Origin: JAKFVA01 sp046155225
GTDB taxonomy: Bacteria > Pseudomonadota > Gammaproteobacteria > Burkholderiales > Burkholderiaceae_C
DNA: 6,587 bases
Direction of reading: 5' to 3'
Assembly (NCBI GenBank): GCA_046155225.1
Contig: JBJXED010000007.1
Location: forward strand, 1 to 6,587
This document shows positions 4,987 through 6,587 of the stretch, one piece after another; position 1 is the first letter of the stretch; the number at the start of each line of letters is the position of its first letter. The notes under the pieces are model-generated. The model was not told the origin of the DNA. It searched no databases and saw only the letters and a program-made list of their open reading frames with translations. The position numbers and the translations under genes are program-made.

Positions 4987-6393
4987 TTAATCCTGCACTC
5001 CCTCAGCCCCTTCCCCTGCCAAATCCCCCGGCAACACCATTTGCGCCTGCCCCTCGGGCAGCGCCTCCACCACCTTCAAAGCCCGCCGCATTTGGTTGGT
5101 GCGGGTTTGCGCGGTGTCTAGCGTGTCGGTGGCTTTGCGCATTTGGTCGCGGACTTTTTCAACCCAGAGGCCATAACGCTCAAACTCGGTTTTTACCGCG
5201 CCGAGCACCTTCCACACCTCGCTGGCTTGCTGCTCTAGCGCCAGGGTTCTGAAGCCCATGTGCAGGCTGTTGAGCATGGCCAGCAAAGTAGTTGGCCCAG
5301 CCAGGGTGACGCGGTGGTTGCGCTGCAAGCTGTCCATCAGGCCGGGGCGGCGCAGCACTTCGGCGTAGAGGCTTTCCACGGGCAAGAACAAGATTGCAAA
5401 GTCGGTGGTGTGCGGCGGCGCCAGGTAGTTATCGGCGATGGACTTGGCCTCGGTCTTGATGCGCGCCTCCAGCGCTTTGGCGGCGGCTTCAGCGGCAGCG
5501 GCATCGGCGCGGTCATGCGCGTCGAGCAGGCGCTCGTAGTCGTCACGCGGGAATTTGGCGTCAATCGGCAGCCACACCGGCGCGCCGCCCGCGCTGCGGC
5601 CGGGAAAGCGCACGGCAAAGTCCACCCGCTGGCCGCTACCGGGCTTGGTTTCAATTTGCTTGCCGTACTGCTCGTTGGTGAGCACTTGTTCCAGCAGCGC
5701 TTCAAGCTGCACTTCGCCAAACATGCCGCGGGTTTTCACATTGGTCAGCACCCGCTGCAAGTCGCCCACGCCTTGCGCCAGGCTTTGCATTTGGCCCAGG
5801 CCTTTGTGGACTTGCTCCAAGCGGTCGGCCACTTGTTTGAAGCTCTCGCCCAAGCGGGTTTCCAAGGTGGTTTGCAATTTTTCGTCCACCGTCTTGCGCA
5901 TTTCGTCGAGCTTGGCGGCGTTTTGCGCTTGCAGTTGCGCCAGCTGGGTTTCCAGGGTGGCGCGCACTTCCATCAGGCGGCGGGCGTTGGATTCACTGAG
6001 CGATTGAAGCTGCGTCGACAACGTATCCGACAAGGTTTTTTGCAACAAGGTGAGCTGGGTTGAAAACGCATCAATTTGCGCGTTTTGCGTGCGCACCGCC
6101 TCGGCGCTTTGTGCCACCAGAGTTTGCTGGAAGGTGGCAAAGGTTGCGCCCAGCTCTTGCCGCCCGCTACGGGCGGATTCGCTGATGTCGCGCCGCACCT
6201 CGCGCTCCATGCGCTCGGCCGCATCGGCACTGGCGCTGGCAAGTTGCCGCAATTCGGCTTGTAGAGCGGCTTGCATGGCCGCCTGTTCGGCTGCGCTGGC
6301 ATCTGGCTTTTGCCGCAGCAGCAGCCAGATCAAAAGCGCAAGATTCAGCAGCCCTAGCAGCAGCCCTAACCAGATTTCAGGCGTGATGTTCAT
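4987..6393 (-). CDS. rmuC: DNA recombination protein RmuC
   Basis: RmuC was found in E. coli as a factor that limits recombination at inverted repeats. It is membrane-anchored with a predicted PD-(D/E)XK-like nuclease fold, and its exact reaction is not settled. This 468-aa protein has the family layout. One N-terminal transmembrane helix spans about residues 8-26 (Leu-rich), followed by RQK on the cytoplasmic side. A long Ala/Gln/Glu-rich coiled coil covers about 35-205. The RmuC domain runs to about 445 and contains GMFGEVQLEALLEQVL (223-238), VDFAVRFPG (257-265), LPIDAKFPRDDYERLL (275-290, with the Asp-x-Lys core), FLPVESLYAEVLRRP (336-350) and GPTTLLAMLNSLHMGFRTL (366-384). It begins 9 bp after the stop of the 2-hydroxyacid dehydrogenase gene, so the two are probably one transcript. 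There is no clear Shine-Dalgarno. Confidence 0.95.
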   Translation of the reverse strand: MNITPEIWLGLLLGLLNLALLIWLLLRQKPDASAAEQAAMQAALQAELRQLASASADAAERMEREVRRDISESARSGRQELGATFATFQQTLVAQSAEAVRTQNAQIDAFSTQLTLLQKTLSDTLSTQLQSLSESNARRLMEVRATLETQLAQLQAQNAAKLDEMRKTVDEKLQTTLETRLGESFKQVADRLEQVHKGLGQMQSLAQGVGDLQRVLTNVKTRGMFGEVQLEALLEQVLTNEQYGKQIETKPGSGQRVDFAVRFPGRSAGGAPVWLPIDAKFPRDDYERLLDAHDRADAAAAEAAAKALEARIKTEAKSIADNYLAPPHTTDFAILFLPVESLYAEVLRRPGLMDSLQRNHRVTLAGPTTLLAMLNSLHMGFRTLALEQQASEVWKVLGAVKTEFERYGLWVEKVRDQMRKATDTLDTAQTRTNQMRRALKVVEALPEGQAQMVLPGDLAGEGAEGVQD

Positions 6394-6402
6394 GTGAAAA
6401 CG

Positions 6403-6587
6403 TCAAGCCGCCTGCTGTGCAGCCAGCATGGGCGTGTTGACCGGGGTGCGCGGCACCCTGCCGCTGAAAAAGTCAATCAAATTGTCTGCCGCCAGATTGG
6501 CCATGGCCAGCCGCGTGGGAATACTGGCGCTGGCAATATGCGGCGTGAGCACCACGTTTTTGAGTGCCAGCAAGTCGGGGTGCACCA
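6403..6587 (-). CDS. D-2-hydroxyacid dehydrogenase, C-terminal end (cut by window edge)
   Basis: Only the last 61 or so codons are present. The fragment reads VHPDLLALKNVVLTPHIASA and continues through LAADNLIDFFSGRVPRTPVN. This is the C-terminal signature of NAD(P)H-dependent D-2-hydroxyacid dehydrogenases of the glyoxylate/hydroxypyruvate reductase and D-glycerate dehydrogenase group. The His of TPHIAS is the catalytic acid-base residue. The specific substrate cannot be decided from this end alone. The GTG at 6585 is an internal Val codon, not a start. It ends 9 bp before rmuC, suggesting co-transcription. Confidence 0.85.
   Translation of the reverse strand, partial: VHPDLLALKNVVLTPHIASASIPTRLAMANLAADNLIDFFSGRVPRTPVNTPMLAAQQAA

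Noticed and set aside
5260..6063. Long open frame on the plus strand (267 codons) opposite rmuC
   Set aside because: It lies entirely antisense to a clear RmuC. Its His/Gln/Leu/Ala-rich, motif-free sequence is what a GC-rich gene produces on the opposite strand.
1..6587. CRISPR array, tRNA, insertion sequence or phage genes
   Set aside because: No regularly spaced repeats, no cloverleaf-like sequence, no transposase or integrase motifs and no long terminal inverted repeats were seen on either strand.

Overview
The window looks like chromosomal DNA from a betaproteobacterium of the order Burkholderiales, most likely family Comamonadaceae (Rhodoferax/Polaromonas/Acidovorax-like). The grounds are high GC, the protein flavour, an EF-P with arginine at position 32 next to its rhamnosyltransferase EarP, and two AT-rich palindromic stretches inside genes that resemble short repeats I remember from this family. 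The content is mostly housekeeping, with one toxin-antitoxin pair. I see no CRISPR array, insertion sequence, tRNA or rRNA, and no prophage.

Layout. Positions 1-364 (minus) hold the N-terminal part of uvrC, running off the left edge. Divergent from it, 57 bp away, earP (422-1636, plus) is followed by efp (1713-2267, plus). These two form a functional pair: EarP transfers rhamnose to Arg32 of EF-P, which then rescues ribosomes stalled on polyproline. Next on the plus strand come a DUF3445 / HODM alpha-subunit-like protein (2345-3259) and a LOG-family nucleotide phosphoribohydrolase-like protein (3331-4197). The right side is all on the minus strand, read from right to left: the C-terminal end of a D-2-hydroxyacid dehydrogenase (6403-6587, cut by the edge), rmuC (4987-6393, 9 bp downstream and probably co-transcribed), then a VapB/VapC type II toxin-antitoxin pair (4605-4877 and 4198-4608, overlapping by 4 bp). 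VapB has its own AT-rich promoter/operator region. The vapC stop codon directly abuts the stop codon of the convergent LOG gene.

Points of interest are small-scale. There is a Pro-Pro-Pro-Gly motif inside EarP itself, which could make EarP synthesis depend on EF-P. Two degenerate AT-rich palindromic segments lie within reading frames (earP and the DUF3445 gene). An ACAAT box sits 6-7 nt before the ATG of three genes that lack a Shine-Dalgarno, suggesting leaderless transcripts. A hairpin immediately after the earP stop contains a possible efp -10 box. No gap between genes exceeds about 110 bp. I found no convincing undescribed multi-gene system.
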